The notes under the pieces were generated by a model that saw only the letters and a program-made list of their open reading frames with translations, ran no database searches and was not told the DNA's origin. Below, in pieces: positions 61,006 through 64,000 of a stretch of 64,000 nt of DNA (the first letter of the stretch is position 1; every line of letters starts with the position of its first letter). This DNA is from Limnomonas spitsbergensis (Eukaryota; Chlorophyta; Chlorophyceae; Chlamydomonadales). The stretch is taken from positions 310,001 through 374,000 of the forward strand of contig JAYJMM010000022.1 of NCBI GenBank assembly GCA_037349105.1, given 5' to 3'. Both the position numbers and the translations under genes were made by a program.

Positions 61006-61234
61006 AATGTCTGTTTTGAGAAGCAATTAGGATGGTGATGGGTGTGTGTGTGCTTTTGATTAGCGGTATGGCGATGTCTGGTTTTTTAGTAGCAACTGCG
61101 AGGGCGATGGGAGGCAGCTGTTGGGATGGAATTCTGTTATTTTAAGTAGTATGCAATCAATGTCTGGTGGTCTTATGTCCACTTGAGTTTCGTGCTTCTT
61201 AACCGAATGCCCCAAGCTTATTGTGTCTGATCTA

Positions 61235-62000
61235 TCATCTATGGAAGTCCCTTGAACATGTAAATGTGAGCAACATCAGGGGCTTGCATGGCTGCCCATG
61301 TGCCGTGTTCCAATTAGCCAGCATAGCGGACAGAGGCGCCAGCATCAAAACCTGTGTTTTGGACTTGAAACTCACTTATGAGACAGGCAACGGCAAACAG
61401 CGAAGCTCAGGCCGGTGATGTGGACTAACTGAGAGATGTGACGAACTGACCTCGATCAGCTTGATCTTACCCGAACACAAGTATTTATGACCGAGATAAT
61501 GATACATTTATGACCGTCTCTCTTTCCTCGTCTCTCTTGCTGTCACTGGCATGATCGCGGGCACTTGCTCACATCCCCCTCAGTGCCGCAGCAGATGGCA
61601 CCTCCAACAAACCCATGCGTGGTGCTGCCGCCCATCAGGCAGTCCCGGCACTGAGGGCGCGAGCTTTTGCGGCCTTCTTTGGTTTTGTCAATCATAGAAT
61701 GGCTGCAAAGGGCGCTGTAGTCCAGGGGCGTGACCTTGGCCGTGCCCCCCATCATGCTTCCGCGGGATGCATTATCACCATCTGTCAGTGTTTCGTCCTC
61801 ACTGTCCAACTGCAACAACTCTGCCGACCCCTCCTCCTCAGCTTCTGTGTCGGAGGTCTGCCCCTCCATTGATGTCGCAGGGGGGACCTGGGCATCATCG
61901 GGTCCCTGGTCTGCAGATTTAAAACGGGGCATGAAATACCATTCAAGAAGAGAGTGCATATCATTCAGCTTCAAGATCTCACCCGGTCTCCACTTGGACC
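61235..62000 (-). other. Unit 3-specific segment with acidic/Cys-rich minus ORF
   Basis: These 766 bp replace a few bases of units 1 and 2 (between GTCTGATCTA and CTCAGGGTGAGC). On the minus strand, 61974-61543 encodes 143 codons with an acidic middle (SEDETLTDGDNASRG), a basic stretch (KTKEGRKSSRPQC) and a Cys-rich end (CRDCLMGGSTTHGFVGGAIC). This could be the tail of a transposase or another domesticated ORF, but I cannot place it. No inverted repeats were found at the ends. Confidence 0.4.
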
Positions 62001-62436
62001 CTCAGGGTGAGCTTCAGGGATCAGGTTTCACATATCAGATATCCGACCAGCAGCCTGCCACTCGTGGTCTGTTGGGCAATAAAAAACACTGAATGTGGTG
62101 CATGTCCCAAATCCTCAGATGGCCAAAGGAGATACCATGCCACATCGCAACAAGACTGCCAATCATGCCCCCCCAGCCACGCAACTACCACACCTAAACC
62201 TCCAGCGCGTTCAGCCCGCCCAGCCATAACTGCAGAACCATGCAGCAATGTTGATTTCAAGGAGCTTCAGCCACACTTCAGCTGCAAGCCAGTCTATGGC
62301 CGGCACGGCCTGAGGCAGCACAGCCTGCTTGGGCCAGCGGCTGTCGGTTGGTCAAGGTTAGATCTCACTCAGCCCAATGGTGGCTACCTCAAGGTGGTAT
62401 GGCTAACACTAAAATGAACATTGTCGTGCAGCTCAC

Positions 62437-64000
62437 CTGCGGGCCACTCCTCTCCACAGTTCATGAACCGCCGAAAGTCAGCATCTAGGTCCTTGAGTTC
62501 CTCTGGTGCCACCCCCGGGTGCTTCATCATGACCCTGAGCACCTCAAGAGTCGTCTCAAAGGCATCATATTTACCTGCAGCAGTATCAATCTTTCATTTT
62601 CGAGGATAAGCTAAAGCTCATGTACGTTTCAGCTTCCACCAGGTCTCCAGCCAGAGAACCCAGACATGCTCTGACAGCCATGCTGCTAGAGGTGGGGCAG
62701 GCTGCATGGCCTGCAGGAGGAGGCTATTCAACAGGCTAGATCCCCACTCGTTGAGTGTGGGGTCCTGTCCATGCAAATGTGGAGAGGGTGATAGGGTGGT
62801 ATGATAGTTATAGAATCCCGCCCACTTGCACCGCATGTTCCCCTGGTGCGCTCAAACAAGCCCCCCCCCCACCTTGGTCCCCTAGCACGCCCCCTGTCAC
62901 GTTGCTGTACACCATGTGCTGAGCGGCACATGCCAGTGTCCTCTGCATCGCCTTCACCCTCCCCGGCTGCAGGTCAGCCCCCCCTATACCCCCAGTTGAG
63001 CCGCCTCACCGGAATGTAGTACCAGTCTGCTGCATCCCCATCTGCAGTGCGCGCCCCACTGCTCAGCAAGCGTTGTGTGAACATGTTGTGGGTGGGCCGG
63101 TCTAGTCGCCGGACATTGAGCCTGTGACCAATGGGGGACATGAGACTTGGTGAGCGATAGTGCCAGGGGGATGCAGGACTTGCGCCTTAACTTGTGTACA
63201 ATTGATTACCGGATACGACATGACCGGTTTGTTTTCTTTGCTTACCATGTCGTGAGATGTGGAGGCAGCTCATATACGTTAACATGCGGCCTCTTGGTGC
63301 GCGTGGTATAGCTTGTGCCGGCCAGCAGCAGTGGCTTCCCATCAGCTCCCAATGAGAGAGCGCAGTCAGAGCCGTAGAAACCTGATGAACCAGGGAACCC
63401 ATAGGAGGCAACATGAGCATGAGCATGAGCACTCAGCAGGGTGGTTCCTCAATCCTCGCCTCATAGTGCTCTACTGATGACAATGCTGTGCGTGGCCACC
63501 AGACAGGGGCTTTGGGATCAACCGTGCATAGGTGGACCCTCCTAACCGGTATGAGGCCTGGCTTGCACGGCCGAGTCGAACAGGATTCAGCAATAAGGCC
63601 CCTCCAGGACAGTGTGGCATATTTAAGCATTTATATATCCCGCTCAGCTTGATGCACCCAGCCCCCTCGGCCTAAAACCAAGATGTACCTGACATGTAGC
63701 AAAAGCGACCTGAAATCAACAGTGTCACCAGGGGGTGTCACACACCTTCCTGACAATGGCAGACGCCTGATGTACACTTTCCTCTCAGATTGCAACCATT
63801 GGGGCAGGACTGCACACAGAACAAGCAGGTGCAGGTCAGCTTGGCTAAGAGTTTCAAAAGTGTGTACGTGTGCTGTTGTAACAATCACAACAACATGGGA
63901 TGCACTTAAGGGGGGGGCAGTGCTAATTTAATTGAACGGCATGGCTGCCTGGCGTACTCTATTGGGCCAATGTGGAGCAAGCAATGGCCGACCTGCAAAC
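62437..64000 (-). pseudogene. EGF/exostosin glycosyltransferase, ELG-like, copy 3 (deleted)
   Basis: Recognisable exons are 63809-63746 (second EGF module), 63381-63246 (EGF end plus exostosin start), 63121-63010 (NMFTQRLL and DWYYIP motifs) and 62574-62437 (YDAFETTLEVLR). The exon equivalent to 14370-14578 is cut near 62972. The DNA for the central exons with the STWLSDWG, DVVIPV and FCLAP motifs is missing. The junction reads GGCTGCAG followed by a short C-rich filler and then sequence next to the DWYYIP exon. The 5' end lies beyond the window. The deletion removes most of the catalytic domain. Confidence 0.8.

Larger units (their letters stand above)
54337..64000. repeat. Tandem unit 3 (truncated by window edge)
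   Basis: This third direct copy runs to the end of the window, which corresponds to about 17420 in unit 1. It lacks the element at 30049-30610. It contains private DNA at 59622-61005 and 61235-62000, and it has lost the segment equivalent to about 14472-16401 of unit 1, with the junction near 62972. Confidence 0.96.

Overview
The window reads as nuclear DNA of a green alga, most likely a chlorophyte. Three things point there: many short exons with GT-AG introns (donors such as GTGAGT, GTGCGT, GTAAGC); a secreted Ser/Pro/Tyr-rich extracellular-matrix-type protein; and an exostosin-like glycosyltransferase with EGF modules, an architecture known from green algae. A degenerate KDZ-type transposase fits as well. 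Base composition looks close to 50% GC. I cannot name the species. No prokaryotic gene organisation, rRNA, canonical tRNA or CRISPR array is visible.

Layout. Positions 1 to about 8163 are a gene-poor left flank with scattered transposon debris: a palindromic element at 2205-2450, a KDZ-like transposase remnant at about 2520-4110 split by a G-rich heptamer array, and a TIR element at 7440-7979. From 8164 to the right edge the window is one 22-24 kb unit repeated head to tail: unit 1 is 8164-29946, unit 2 is 29947-54336, and unit 3 is 54337 to beyond 64000.

Each complete unit carries, in order: (i) a plus-strand gene for a secreted protein (signal peptide, extensin-like region, small Cys module resembling a thrombospondin type 1 repeat, Cys-rich C-terminus); (ii) a 45-46 bp minisatellite; (iii) a short low-confidence membrane-protein ORF; (iv) a minus-strand EGF/exostosin glycosyltransferase gene (ELG-like, GT47 fold); (v) a divergent plus-strand severin/gelsolin-like gene with three gelsolin repeats; (vi) 188 bp and 152 bp tandem repeats; (vii) a minus-strand gene of unknown function ending in a 16-residue repeat array; (viii) a 41-42 bp minisatellite; and (ix) a 0.67 kb TIR element next to the unit junction.

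The secreted-protein gene is intact in all three units and differs mainly in the length of its Pro-rich exon (about 150, 173 and 243 codons). The glycosyltransferase copies all look broken. Units 1 and 2 share a -1 frameshift and an in-frame TAG. Unit 1 adds a nonsense codon and a second frameshift. Unit 3 has lost about 1.9 kb of exons. Because the units are otherwise very similar, comparing them reveals insertions with exact target-site duplications: a Tc1/mariner-like MITE (TA), Harbinger-like TIR elements (TTA and TGA), a hAT deletion derivative, and a 1.38 kb TIR element (AAT). The region is a record of recent segmental amplification followed by transposition, minisatellite change and gene decay.
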